Shown here in pieces: positions 1 to 7,867 of a stretch of 64,000 bases of DNA (the first letter of the stretch is position 1; every line of letters begins with the position of its first letter). The translations under genes were made by a program, and so were the position numbers. Below the pieces are notes generated by a model, which had not been told where the DNA came from, searched no databases, and saw only the letters and a program-made list of their open reading frames with translations. Source of the DNA: an uncultured Candidatus Melainabacteria bacterium (GTDB lineage: Bacteria > Cyanobacteriota > Vampirovibrionia > Gastranaerophilales > Gastranaerophilaceae); contig CAKUTH010000001.1 in the NCBI GenBank assembly GCA_934691935.1, positions 62,001 to 126,000 of the forward strand, written 5' to 3'.

Positions 1-294
1 ACAAGCTAAAATGAGCGGAATAATTACTCCTAAAATTGAGGTAGAAAGCGCAAAAACAAGCGTGTTTAAAAATATTTGATAAAAAAGTTTGTCATTGAAT
101 AATTCAATGTAATTATCAAAACCTACAAATTCTATAGGGTTTAGCAAATCCCATTTTGCAAAACTTAAGCCAAAAGAGCAAATAACTGGTATGATAATAA
201 AAATAAGAGTACCGACCAGTGCTGGCAAAATGAATATCCACCCAGCAAAACGTTCATTATTAGAGATATTTTTTAATAGATTTCGAAATTTCAT
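1..294 (-). CDS. Carbohydrate ABC transporter permease (MalF/UgpA-like), N-terminal part
   Basis: The first 98 codons read from an ATG at 294 and run off the window start without a stop. The protein opens with a short basic cytoplasmic segment (MKFRNLLKNISNNERFAGW), then a hydrophobic helix (IFILPALVGTLIFIIIPVI), then the motif SFAKWDLLNPIEFVGFDNY. A first membrane helix followed by 'S..W......FVG..NY..L' is the usual start of MalF/UgpA-type inner-membrane permeases of sugar ABC importers. The second helix begins at the cut edge. It is divergent from the phosphohexomutase gene with 50 bp between start codons. The substrate cannot be told. Confidence 0.8.
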   Translation of the reverse strand, partial: MKFRNLLKNISNNERFAGWIFILPALVGTLIFIIIPVICSFGLSFAKWDLLNPIEFVGFDNYIELFNDKLFYQIFLNTLVFALSTSILGVIIPLILAC

Positions 295-344
295 AGTTTA
301 TGTTATTATTTTATCATAAGAAATAGGATTAGGGAGAATTAAAT

Positions 345-1775
345 ATGAAAAAATACGAACACGCATTTGGAAAAAACGATATAAGAGGGATTTATGGAGA
401 AGATATTACCGAAGAACTCTATTATAATACTGGCAGAGGCTTTGTTGAATGGCTAAAACAACAAACCAAGAAATCTGAAAAAGATATTTGGATTACTATT
501 GCGCGCGATGCAAGACTACATTCACCAGCTCTTGAAAAAGCCCTTGCTCAAGGAATTACATCAACAGGTGCTAATGTAATTCTTCTAGGTCTTGCCCCTA
601 CGCCTATCGGATATTATTCAGAAGTCGTTGGTGTTCCTGGATATGACATTACTGCAAGTGCAATTATTACCGCAAGCCACAACCCATCTGAATATAACGG
701 CTTAAAAATGACATTTAACAAACGAACATTAACTGAACAACAAATTAAGGAAGTTCGAAATATTACGTTTAAAAATTGGTCAAATACCACTGAACCCGCG
801 ACAGGTGCTGTTAAAAATTATGACATTATCCCTGATTATATTAATGAAATGTCTAAAAAATTTGGCGATATTGGTAAAGGCATAAAAGTTGTCGTAGATA
901 GCGCAAACGCAACTGGCGGAATTGTAGGCCCAGAACTTTACAGAAAAATAGGTTGTGAAGTAATTGAATTATTCTCTGAACCTGACGGACGTTTTCCTAA
1001 TCACCACCCAAACCCAAGTGTAGAAAAAACTCTCGATACTCTTAAAGAAGTTGTAATAAAAGAAAATGCTGATATTGGGATTGCCTATGACGGCGATAGC
1101 GACAGAATTGGTGTTGTTGACGAAAAAGGTAAATATTTAACTGGTGACAAGTTGCTTTTAATTTACGCAATGGATTCAATTGAAAATGGAGAAAAACCGA
1201 CCGTAGTAAGTGAAGTTAAGTGTTCTCAAGTTCTGTTTGACGAAATCAATAAACATGGCGGAAAAGCTGTTATGTGTAAAACAGGACATGGATACATTAA
1301 AGATATGATGAAGGAAACAAATGCTACGCTTGCAGGTGAAATGAGCGGACATACCTTCTTCAAAGACAGATATTACGGATTTGATGACGCAATTTATGCA
1401 GGTTGCAGAATTATTGAAATTATTGCTAATCACAGAAAAAATAATCCGAATTTTGTTATTTCAGATATGCTAAAACCGTTTGATAAGGTTTGTTCATCTG
1501 AGGAAGTTCGTTTTCCATGCCCTAATGAACTTAAAAAAGAAACATTGGAAAAAGTTAAACAGTGTGTAGAAAACGATAAAAACTTATTTGGGTCTGCAAT
1601 CAAAGATATAATAACACTTGATGGTATGAGAATTGTGTTTGACGGCGGTTTTGCACTAATTCGCCAAAGCAATACAGAACCAGTATTTACATTGAGGTTT
1701 GAAGCTAAAACAAAAGATGAGTGCGAACGTTTCAAATCTTGTATGATAAAAGTTTTAGAAAAAATTCTAAAATAA
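345..1775 (+). CDS. Phosphomannomutase/phosphoglucomutase (alpha-D-phosphohexomutase)
   Basis: This cytoplasmic enzyme interconverts hexose 1- and 6-phosphates through a phosphoserine, feeding nucleotide-sugar and glycogen synthesis. The 476 residues match the bacterial PMM/PGM size. Four family loops are visible: TASHNPSEYNGLKM with the catalytic Ser at 111, the Mg-binding DGDSDR near 250, the sugar-binding GEMSGHTFF near 331, and the phosphate-binding RQSNTEPVFTLRFEA near 440. The ATG at 345 is preceded by GGGAGA. A hairpin terminator follows the stop. Whether it prefers mannose or glucose cannot be read from the sequence; glgC in the same window would use glucose 1-phosphate. Confidence 0.93.
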   Translation: MKKYEHAFGKNDIRGIYGEDITEELYYNTGRGFVEWLKQQTKKSEKDIWITIARDARLHSPALEKALAQGITSTGANVILLGLAPTPIGYYSEVVGVPGYDITASAIITASHNPSEYNGLKMTFNKRTLTEQQIKEVRNITFKNWSNTTEPATGAVKNYDIIPDYINEMSKKFGDIGKGIKVVVDSANATGGIVGPELYRKIGCEVIELFSEPDGRFPNHHPNPSVEKTLDTLKEVVIKENADIGIAYDGDSDRIGVVDEKGKYLTGDKLLLIYAMDSIENGEKPTVVSEVKCSQVLFDEINKHGGKAVMCKTGHGYIKDMMKETNATLAGEMSGHTFFKDRYYGFDDAIYAGCRIIEIIANHRKNNPNFVISDMLKPFDKVCSSEEVRFPCPNELKKETLEKVKQCVENDKNLFGSAIKDIITLDGMRIVFDGGFALIRQSNTEPVFTLRFEAKTKDECERFKSCMIKVLEKILK

Positions 1776-1780
1776 ATCAA

Positions 1781-1812
1781 AAGCCCTTCTTTTAAAGAGG
1801 GGCTTGATTTTA
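1781..1812. terminator. Intrinsic terminator between convergent genes
   Basis: AAGCCCTTCTT and AAGAGGGGCTT form a hairpin with one G-T pair. It lies directly after the mutase stop and at the end of the opposing HTH gene, so it may serve both strands. Confidence 0.75.
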
Positions 1813-2034
1813 AAATTTTAAAAGCTCATAAGGCTCAACATCAAGCGCTTTTGCAATAAGTCTAATTCGCGAAAGTGGAATATCATTTCTTGCATTTTCT
1901 ATATTTGAAATGTAAGAATTATCAGTGCCTATTTCAAGGCTCAATTTTTCTTGTGTAAAGCCCCTTTGTAGACGCAAAGTTTTGACTTTCTGCCCAAATT
2001 TTTTATGAAACACCTTACTAAATTTTTGTACCAT
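1810..2034 (-). CDS. XRE/Cro-C1 family HTH transcriptional regulator, 74 aa
   Basis: This is a small DNA-binding protein that is almost entirely one helix-turn-helix domain. The hallmark run FGQKVKTLRLQRGFTQEKLS (helices 1-2) is followed by EIGTDNSYISNIENAR (recognition helix) and a helical tail ending ALDVEPYELLKF. There is no sensor or oligomerisation domain, which is normal for the smallest XRE proteins. It is divergent from the prepilin gene at 2124, with about 90 AT-rich bases between them, so it could regulate itself and that gene. The target is unknown. Confidence 0.85.
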   Translation of the reverse strand: MVQKFSKVFHKKFGQKVKTLRLQRGFTQEKLSLEIGTDNSYISNIENARNDIPLSRIRLIAKALDVEPYELLKF

Positions 2035-2123
2035 ATATTAAGATATATCAATAAATAAAGATTATTCTATGAGTATTTTTAAAGTTATATGGTATAATAA
2101 TAGATAAAAAGGGGCTTTTAGAC

Positions 2124-2804
2124 ATGAAAAAATATTCATTTATTCATTATAACTTAGGATTTACATTGGCTGAAGTTTTGATTACTTTAGGGATTATTGG
2201 AGTAATTGTAGCATTAACTTTACCACATTTAATACTAAATTACAGAAATCAGGTAGTCGAAACAAAACTAAAAAAAATATATTCAATAATGAATCAAGCA
2301 ATAGTCTTATCCGAAGATATTAATGGAAATCTTGAAGATTGGAATTTTGAAAACCCCGAATTTTTAAATACTTATATAGTTCCATATATTAACAAAACAG
2401 ATATAAAAGATTTTGGGTCAAATAGCGAATATAGTAGTATATATTTAGCAGATGGCAGTTTGCTTATAACCAAAAATGTTAATTATGGTCTTGGTATTGG
2501 GGGAAATTTTGAATATTTCTTTTATCCTGATGCTAAAAATTTTATTCCGAAAGAATTTAATGGTAGAAAATATGGGGGAAGTAAATTTTTTGTGTTTAGA
2601 TTAATTTATCCAAAATCTAATTGCAATCCATTTAACAAAAAAGGTTTTGAACCGTATTTCTGCGGACTCAATAATACCAGTGACCCGTATAAAGACGGTT
2701 TATATGCTTGTGATAAGGAAAACAGCTATAAATTTTCTTGCACATACGTAATTCAGCGCAACGGTTGGAAAATCCCGAAAGATTATCCGATAGCTGTAAA
2801 ATAA
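2124..2804 (+). CDS. Type IV pilin-like protein with prepilin N-methylation signal
   Basis: The short basic leader ends at Gly12. The mature protein would start Phe13 with FTLAEVLITLGIIGV, including the Glu at mature position 5 that prepilin peptidase substrates share. After the 20-residue hydrophobic helix comes a hydrophilic domain of about 190 residues with five cysteines towards the C-terminus, which could form disulfides outside the cell. This looks like a pseudopilin or minor pilin that is cleaved, N-methylated and assembled by a type IV pilus or type II secretion machine. No assembly genes lie in the window. GGGG-rich sequence 10 nt before the ATG serves as ribosome binding site. Confidence 0.85.
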   Translation: MKKYSFIHYNLGFTLAEVLITLGIIGVIVALTLPHLILNYRNQVVETKLKKIYSIMNQAIVLSEDINGNLEDWNFENPEFLNTYIVPYINKTDIKDFGSNSEYSSIYLADGSLLITKNVNYGLGIGGNFEYFFYPDAKNFIPKEFNGRKYGGSKFFVFRLIYPKSNCNPFNKKGFEPYFCGLNNTSDPYKDGLYACDKENSYKFSCTYVIQRNGWKIPKDYPIAVK

Positions 2805-2808
2805 ATGC

Positions 2809-2841
2809 TTGCAATTTGTTTTTTTTTTGTTAGTATATACT
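2809..2841 (+). promoter_or_regulatory. Candidate promoter of the rpsE-secY operon
   Basis: TTGCAA at 2809-2814 is 16 nt from TAGTAT at 2831-2836; an overlapping TATACT follows at 2836. The spacer contains a run of ten T (2819-2828). This is the only promoter-like sequence in the gap before rpsE. Confidence 0.4.
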
Positions 2842-2929
2842 TGTCAGAAAAGTTAACCACGAATATTTTATCAATAGCTTTAATTAGCTTAATTTTGGTG
2901 TATTCGTTTTTATTAAATAAAATTTAATG

Positions 2930-2998
2930 GGATTCTTCGGCATTTGTCGTTCTGAGCCTGTAAAGCGGAGAATCTCTCAAAAGCCTCAGAATGACAAT
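2930..2998. repeat. Dispersed palindromic repeat, GTCATTCTGAG family
   Basis: GTCGTTCTGAG (2946-2956) and CTCAGAATGAC (2985-2995) are near-perfect inverted arms around a short spacer, preceded by GATTCTTCGG. The same arms recur at 14174-14244, and related half copies occur at 16118-16160 and near 38860. It lies in the leader of the rpsE operon. Confidence 0.7.
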
Positions 2999-3022
2999 CT
3001 ATATTATGAAAGGTAAAAATCA

Positions 3023-3649
3023 ATGGATTTAGAAAACAAAGAAGAAATCGTAGCAGAAGAAACTAAAGTTGAAACAGTTGAAACTACTGAAGAAGCTCCT
3101 GCTGAAGAAAAACCACGCAGACGTGGTCGTGGTAAAAAACAAAAAATAGAAACTACTGAAGAAAAACCTCAATCAGAATGGATTGAACGTGTTGTTCAAA
3201 TTAGCCGTGTAACAAAAGTTGTTAAAGGTGGTAAAAAATTGAGCTTCCGTGCAATCGTTATTGTTGGTAATAAAAAAGGTCAAGTTGGCGTTGGTTGTGC
3301 AAAAGCTGCTGAAGTTATCATTGCTATTCAAAAAGCTATTGCTGATGGTAGAAAAAATCTTATCAATGTTCCTATCTTCAAAACAACTATTCCTCACCCA
3401 ATCACAGGTAGATCTGGTGCTGGTGCTGTAATGCTTAGACCTGCTTCTCAAGGTACAGGTATTATCGCTGGTGGTGCTGTAAGATTGGTTCTTGAACTTG
3501 CTGGTATTGAAAACATTCTTGCAAAATCATTGGGTTCTAAAGCTCCTTTAAATGCTGCTAACGCAACTTTAGAAGCTTTGAAATCATTAACTCCATTCAA
3601 AGAAGTTGCCGAAAAACGCGGTCTTTCAATGGCTGAATTGTTGAATTAA
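3023..3649 (+). CDS. rpsE: Small ribosomal subunit protein uS5
   Basis: S5 lies at the back of the 30S neck and helps set decoding accuracy and mRNA unwinding. The core from about residue 53 has the double-stranded RNA-binding opening (WIERVVQISRVTKVVKGG) and the later GTGIIAGGAVRLVLELAGI segment of the family. The protein is 208 residues, about 40 more than usual. The extra part is an N-terminal tail of Glu/Thr/Val repeats followed by a basic patch (RRRGRGKKQK). Here it is the first gene of the cluster, preceded by a prepilin rather than rplR, so the classical spc operon is split upstream of rpsE. Confidence 0.97.
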   Translation: MDLENKEEIVAEETKVETVETTEEAPAEEKPRRRGRGKKQKIETTEEKPQSEWIERVVQISRVTKVVKGGKKLSFRAIVIVGNKKGQVGVGCAKAAEVIIAIQKAIADGRKNLINVPIFKTTIPHPITGRSGAGAVMLRPASQGTGIIAGGAVRLVLELAGIENILAKSLGSKAPLNAANATLEALKSLTPFKEVAEKRGLSMAELLN

Positions 3650-3650
3650 T

Positions 3651-3760
3651 CTATTAGGTAATTGATTAATGAAAATTGACAGATAAGATTTATTTGTGCG
3701 TAGCACGTAATGAATTTAACGTCCTATCGACTTAATGTCTTATCGACTTTTAGAAAATAA
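3651..3760. repeat. Repeat-filled spacer between rpsE and rpmD
   Basis: The 134-bp spacer holds a small hairpin (GTGCGTAGCAC, about 3696-3706) and an octamer-like run, TATCGACTTAATGTCTTATCG, shared in style with the runs at 33121 and 37895. In most bacteria these two genes nearly touch. Confidence 0.55.
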
Positions 3761-3783
3761 AAAATAGTAAAGGACAAATAAAA

Positions 3784-3975
3784 ATGGCAAAAACTGAATT
3801 AAAACAAATAAAAATCAAACTTGTAAAAAGCCTTATCGGAGCATCTGAAGCTCAACGTAAAGTTGTTGCAGGTTTAGGTTTGAAAAAACAAAATCAAGTT
3901 GTTGAACATTACAACAGCGCAACAATTTTAGGTATGGTTAACAAAGTTCCTCACCTAGTTCAAATTGTAGAATAA
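3784..3975 (+). CDS. rpmD: Large ribosomal subunit protein uL30
   Basis: The 63-residue protein has the compact L30 pattern: a beta strand (IKIKLVKSLIGAS), then the helix AQRKVVAGLGLKKQNQVVEH, then VNKVPHLVQIVE. It binds 23S rRNA on the 50S subunit. Its place between rpsE and rplO is the conserved one and settles the identity. A GGAC-type ribosome site precedes the ATG. Both flanking spacers are over 130 bp and are filled with repeats. Confidence 0.95.
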   Translation: MAKTELKQIKIKLVKSLIGASEAQRKVVAGLGLKKQNQVVEHYNSATILGMVNKVPHLVQIVE

Positions 3976-4095
3976 GTGAAAAGTGAAAGGTGAGAAGTGA
4001 AAAGACCTTTTCACGTTTCACATCTTACATTTCACAAAATTGCGTATAACGGCATTTGCCGTGATAGCGAAAGCGAGTAAGTGGCTTTAAGCCAA
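3976..4095. repeat. Heptamer-type GTGAAAA repeat and hairpins between rpmD and rplO
   Basis: Directly after the rpmD stop the sequence reads as degenerate heptamers (GTGAAAA, GTGAAAG, GTGAGAA, GTGAAAA), and the inverse form TTTTCACGTTTCAC follows at about 4007-4020. The arms could form a long hairpin. A further hairpin, CGGCATTTGCCG, follows near 4050. Similar arms occur at 19209, 36160 and 38742. Confidence 0.65.
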
Positions 4096-4119
4096 ATTAT
4101 ATTGAAAGGAAAATAAAAA

Positions 4120-4566
4120 ATGACAATTACATTAGAAGATTTAAGACCTGCTGAAGGTGCAACACATAAAATAAAAAGAGTTGGCAGAGGACGTTCATCT
4201 GGACACGGTAAAACATCTAGCCGTGGTCATAACGGTGAAGGACAACGTTCTGGTAACTCTTCTAAAAGAGGTTTTGAAGGTGGTCAAATGCCTGGTTACA
4301 GACAAATGCCAAAATTAAAAGGCTTCAAAATCATTAACCAATTGAAATATGCTGAAATTAACGTTGGTAGAATTGCTCAATACGGTATGAAAGAAGTTTC
4401 TTTGGAAATCTTGAAAGAAGCTGGCAGAGTACACCCAACTTGCGTTGGTTTGAGAGTATTGGGTAACGGTGAACTTAAAGATGCAATCACTGTAAAAGCA
4501 TCTTATGTTACTCCATCAGCAAAAGAAAAAATTGAAAAAGCAGGCGGAAAGGTTGAGTTAGTATAA
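4120..4566 (+). CDS. rplO: Large ribosomal subunit protein uL15
   Basis: L15 binds 23S rRNA late in 50S assembly. The N-terminal half shows the family's extended glycine- and basic-rich arm (KRVGRGRSSGHGKTSSRGHNG, then RGFEGGQMPGYRQMPKLKGF). The C-terminal half has the globular VTPSAKEKIEKAGGKVELV ending. The 148 residues are the normal length. Its TAA overlaps the secY ATG by one base, so the two genes are probably translationally coupled, as in other bacteria. Confidence 0.97.
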   Translation: MTITLEDLRPAEGATHKIKRVGRGRSSGHGKTSSRGHNGEGQRSGNSSKRGFEGGQMPGYRQMPKLKGFKIINQLKYAEINVGRIAQYGMKEVSLEILKEAGRVHPTCVGLRVLGNGELKDAITVKASYVTPSAKEKIEKAGGKVELV

Positions 4567-5903
4567 TGGCACCACAAATGAGAATGCCAACTACTGATGA
4601 TTTAATGTCGATGTGGCAGGCTTCGGGTTTAAAAGAAAAAATTATATTTACTTTTTTAATGATTGCAGCATTTAGATTTGGTGTACAAATGCCGTTGTTC
4701 GGTATCAATAACCAAGTTTTTGCAAACATTGCACAAGGAAATAATATAATTGGATTTTTAGACCTGTTTTCAGGCGGTGCTTTAGGTAAAGTATCTATCT
4801 TTGCGTTAGGTATTGGACCTTACATTACTTCATCAATCATTATTCAACTTGTTTCTGTAGTAATTCCGTCTTTGGAAAAATTACAGAAAGAAGAAGGTGA
4901 AGCTGGCAGAAGAAAATTATCGCAATATACACGTATATTTACGGTTGTATTAGCTGTATTTCAGTCATTAATATTTATGTTATATTTACACCACTTGCCA
5001 GGTGCAGTATTACCAAACGTAAACCCTATAATGTTCTTTATTAGTTCTATTGTAGTGTTAACTTCTGGTTCTGTACTTGTTATGTGGATTTCAGAACTTA
5101 TAACTGAAAAAGGTATCGGAAATGGTGGTTCATTAATAATCTTCATCGGTATCTTATCTGGTATTCCGCTTTATGCATCAAGAACAGCTCAAATTGTTGC
5201 TAATAATTCTATGATGCAATTAGGGTTAGCAATGTTACTTTTAATCTTCTTTGCGGCAATGGTTTTCATTGTTATTATGCAAGAAGCAGTAAGAAAAGTT
5301 ATTATCGTCAATCCTAAAAGACAAGTTGGTAACAAAGTTTATGGCGGTATGAATTCATTTATTCCGTTTAAACTTAACCCAGGCGGTGTAATGCCAATCA
5401 TTTTTGCTATTGCTATTTTATTGTTCCCATCAACTGTTTTGAGTTTGGTAGGACAAGCAAATTTCAAAAGTGAATCTGTTAAAACTATGGTTGTACACCT
5501 TACTCAGTTCTTGAGTCCTGACGGTATAACATACTATGTGTTGTATTTCTTGTTGATTGTTGCGTTAACATTTTTCTACGCATCAATTATGCCGAACATG
5601 CAACCAAAAGATATTGCTGACAATCTAAAAAAATACGGTTCTTCAATCCCTGGGGTAAAACCTGGTAGACCTACAGCCGAAGCTCTAGATAAAATTTTGA
5701 CTAAAACAACATTTATCGGCGCTTTGGGACTTGGTATCATTGCATTAGTTCCGTCACTTGCAAGTTATGTTACTAACATCAAAACATTGCAAGGTATCGG
5801 TGCTACATCACTGATAATCATGGTTGGTGTTGCTCTCGACTTGATTAATCAGGTTAGAACACACCTGTTGGCAAGAAATTATGAATCGTTCTTGAAAGAA
5901 TAA
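4566..5903 (+). CDS. secY: Protein translocase channel subunit SecY
   Basis: SecY is the ten-helix membrane channel for export and membrane insertion of proteins. The 445 residues show the plug/helix-2 region (FLDLFSGGALGKVSIFALGIGPYITSSI), the conserved RRKLSQYTR loop, GSVLVMWISELITEKGIGNGGSLIIF, the cytosolic loop around NPKRQVGNKVYGG, and the C5 loop and last helices (GSSIPGVKPGRPTAEAL, then GVALDLINQVRTHLLARNYE). The start at 4566 is fixed by the rplO overlap. In most bacteria adk and map follow; here a terminator ends the unit. Confidence 0.97.
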   Translation: MAPQMRMPTTDDLMSMWQASGLKEKIIFTFLMIAAFRFGVQMPLFGINNQVFANIAQGNNIIGFLDLFSGGALGKVSIFALGIGPYITSSIIIQLVSVVIPSLEKLQKEEGEAGRRKLSQYTRIFTVVLAVFQSLIFMLYLHHLPGAVLPNVNPIMFFISSIVVLTSGSVLVMWISELITEKGIGNGGSLIIFIGILSGIPLYASRTAQIVANNSMMQLGLAMLLLIFFAAMVFIVIMQEAVRKVIIVNPKRQVGNKVYGGMNSFIPFKLNPGGVMPIIFAIAILLFPSTVLSLVGQANFKSESVKTMVVHLTQFLSPDGITYYVLYFLLIVALTFFYASIMPNMQPKDIADNLKKYGSSIPGVKPGRPTAEALDKILTKTTFIGALGLGIIALVPSLASYVTNIKTLQGIGATSLIIMVGVALDLINQVRTHLLARNYESFLKE

Positions 5904-5946
5904 TGCATAAAATATGCTTAGCCGTAATCGGCTTTGAATAAATTTA

Positions 5947-5985
5947 AAAATAACCTCTAATAGACTTAGGGGTTATTTTTTTGTG
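5947..5985 (+). terminator. Intrinsic terminator of the rpsE-secY operon
   Basis: AATAACCTCTAA and TTAGGGGTTATT pair around a short loop and are followed by a run of T. Confidence 0.85.
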
Positions 5986-6077
5986 TGAATTTTAGGTATT
6001 TTGTTGAATGTTTTTGCTTAAAAATAAATGTACTATAGAATTGTAAATCCTCAACTCTTCTGATTGCTCAGTATTTT

Positions 6078-6106
6078 GCCCTTCTTTTGAAGGGCTTTTC
6101 TTTTTT
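6078..6106 (+). terminator. Second plus-strand terminator in the secY-PilZ gap
   Basis: GCCCTTC and GAAGGGC around a four-base TTTT loop are followed by TTTTCTTTTTT. There is no gene between this and the secY terminator 100 bp upstream, so it is either a back-up terminator or the end of a short unannotated RNA. Confidence 0.75.
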
Positions 6107-6179
6107 ATATTTATATAGTGCTTAACATATCGACAAATCACATATAATGGTGTACAATTAAAACAAAGTGAGGTTAATT

Positions 6180-6770
6180 ATGAGAGAACTTATTGAAAAA
6201 GATAGAACAATAACAGTTGTACCAGCAGATTTTAAATGTGCTAACAAAGGTCGTGTAGTAAGCGTTGAGCCAAGATTTTTTACTATTGAATTGGAACATG
6301 AGCCTGATGGAATTATGCGTCGCAACTACTGCGAATTTTATACACAAACAAATCATGGTACTTTATATTTTGACTCTTATGCTGAAAATATTGACGGCAA
6401 AACAATAAGAGTTGCAAATCCAGCTAAACACAGATTCTTACAAAGACGTCAATACACACGTATCAAATTTGTAAATGATTTGGATTTGACATTTGATGGT
6501 GGCGCTAACAAGATTACAACTCTTGATATTTCTGCAGGCGGTATGAAATTCAAAACCTCTGAAAATATTAATATTGAAGGCAATTATTCAATTACGTTGC
6601 CTTTGTCAGAAAAACAATCTATAGCATGTTCGTTTAGCCCAATAAGAATTGAAAAAGCTGAAAACGGTGAATATATTGTTTCTGGAAGATTTGGATACGA
6701 CAATAACAAAGACAAAATGGTTTTAACGCAATATTGCGCGAAAAGAAGTATTGAAATTCGTAACAAATAG
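6180..6770 (+). CDS. PilZ-domain protein (probable c-di-GMP receptor)
   Basis: PilZ domains bind cyclic di-GMP through an RxxxR motif and a (D/N)xSxxG motif. Here they are R90-QYT-R94 and D116-IS-AG-G121, in the right order and spacing. An N-terminal beta-rich domain of about 85 residues precedes it, as in YcgR-type proteins that act on flagella or pili. The ATG at 6180 is chosen over an in-frame GTG at 6168, because that GTG is part of the ribosome binding site GTGAGG. No cyclase or phosphodiesterase is nearby. The output partner is unknown; pilus function would fit the prepilin genes in this window. Confidence 0.85.
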   Translation: MRELIEKDRTITVVPADFKCANKGRVVSVEPRFFTIELEHEPDGIMRRNYCEFYTQTNHGTLYFDSYAENIDGKTIRVANPAKHRFLQRRQYTRIKFVNDLDLTFDGGANKITTLDISAGGMKFKTSENINIEGNYSITLPLSEKQSIACSFSPIRIEKAENGEYIVSGRFGYDNNKDKMVLTQYCAKRSIEIRNK

Positions 6771-6815
6771 TTTTCGAGCTTTCTTTCAATTAGAGTGAGG
6801 GCTTGGGTGAGGAAC

Positions 6816-7844
6816 ATGAGTTTAATTAATTTACTAAGAAAACAAAACAGAAAGACTTTGTTCACGACTCCATCGCATGGACAGCATTTTTTCATATTCA
6901 ATAAATTGAGAAATTTTTACAAATATGATATTTCTGAAACCGATGCGCATAATCCTCAGAAAGCTCTTTTGCAAGCCGAGGATAGAGCTTCAAATATATA
7001 TGGAGTAAAACATACACATTTTTTAACAAACGGCTCTACAAGCGGAGTAATGGCCTCAGTTTTAACTTGCACACAAAAAGGCGATAGAGTCTTAATTTGG
7101 CGCAACGCACACCCCTCACATCTTAATGCAGTAAGGCTTGCAGGTTGTGAACCAGTATTTTACGACTTGCCAATCATTAAAGAATGGGGCATTCCTGACA
7201 AAACAACTCCTGAAATATTAAAAAAATCGGCAGATGATTTGAAGGATATTAAGGCTGTTATCGTCACATCGCCATCGTATGAAGGCATTGTATCAGATAT
7301 AAAAGAATTAAAAGATTTTTGTAAAGATATATACTTAATAGTTGACGAAGCTCACGGTGCGCTTTATCCGTTTTCAAGCAAACTACCGCAAAGCGCAGTT
7401 AAAATTGCAGATTTTACTATACAGTCTTTGCATAAAACAGCTGGCGGACTTAATCCTACGGCACTGTTACACGTTAATTGTAATTTAGATGCAACAAATG
7501 CTCTTTCTATGATTAACACTACATCGCCTTCTTATCCGTTGCTTGCAACTATTGAGGCGAATATAAATTACCTGAATTCAAAAAAAGGTAGAAAAAAATT
7601 AGATGAATTGATTGAAAATATCAAAAACCTTCATAAATTACCTATTGAGTTCGGCGGAGATGATGTTACTAAAATTTTAATCAAAAAAGATGGTATAACA
7701 GGGTATGAGCTTTCAGAAAACCTGTTTGATATTTTTAATATTGAAGATGAAAAAACAAACGAAATGTCTACAATGCTGTTATGCGGACTTGGAACTTCAT
7801 TTGAAAAAATTGAAAAACTAAAAAAAGCTATAAAAAAATTATAA
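6816..7844 (+). CDS. Orn/Lys/Arg decarboxylase-like PLP enzyme, short form
   Basis: This is a fold-type I PLP enzyme of the Orn/Lys/Arg decarboxylase major-domain family. Visible motifs in order are TPSHGQ, the phosphate-loop LTNGSTSG, WRNAHPSH, VTSPSYEG, the PLP-pairing VDEAHGA, and QSLHKTAGG with the Schiff-base lysine near residue 205. At 342 residues it lacks the large C-terminal domain of typical 450-750 residue members. The substrate could be arginine, lysine or ornithine, or it may be an aminotransferase-like derivative. The ATG at 6816 has GAGG seven bases upstream; an upstream in-frame GTG (6795) is less likely. Confidence 0.75.
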   Translation: MSLINLLRKQNRKTLFTTPSHGQHFFIFNKLRNFYKYDISETDAHNPQKALLQAEDRASNIYGVKHTHFLTNGSTSGVMASVLTCTQKGDRVLIWRNAHPSHLNAVRLAGCEPVFYDLPIIKEWGIPDKTTPEILKKSADDLKDIKAVIVTSPSYEGIVSDIKELKDFCKDIYLIVDEAHGALYPFSSKLPQSAVKIADFTIQSLHKTAGGLNPTALLHVNCNLDATNALSMINTTSPSYPLLATIEANINYLNSKKGRKKLDELIENIKNLHKLPIEFGGDDVTKILIKKDGITGYELSENLFDIFNIEDEKTNEMSTMLLCGLGTSFEKIEKLKKAIKKL

Positions 7845-7867
7845 TAAATTCATAAAGGAGAATAGTT

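Noticed and set aside
6168..6179. GTG start for the PilZ gene
   Set aside because: It is part of the GTGAGG ribosome site of the ATG at 6180.
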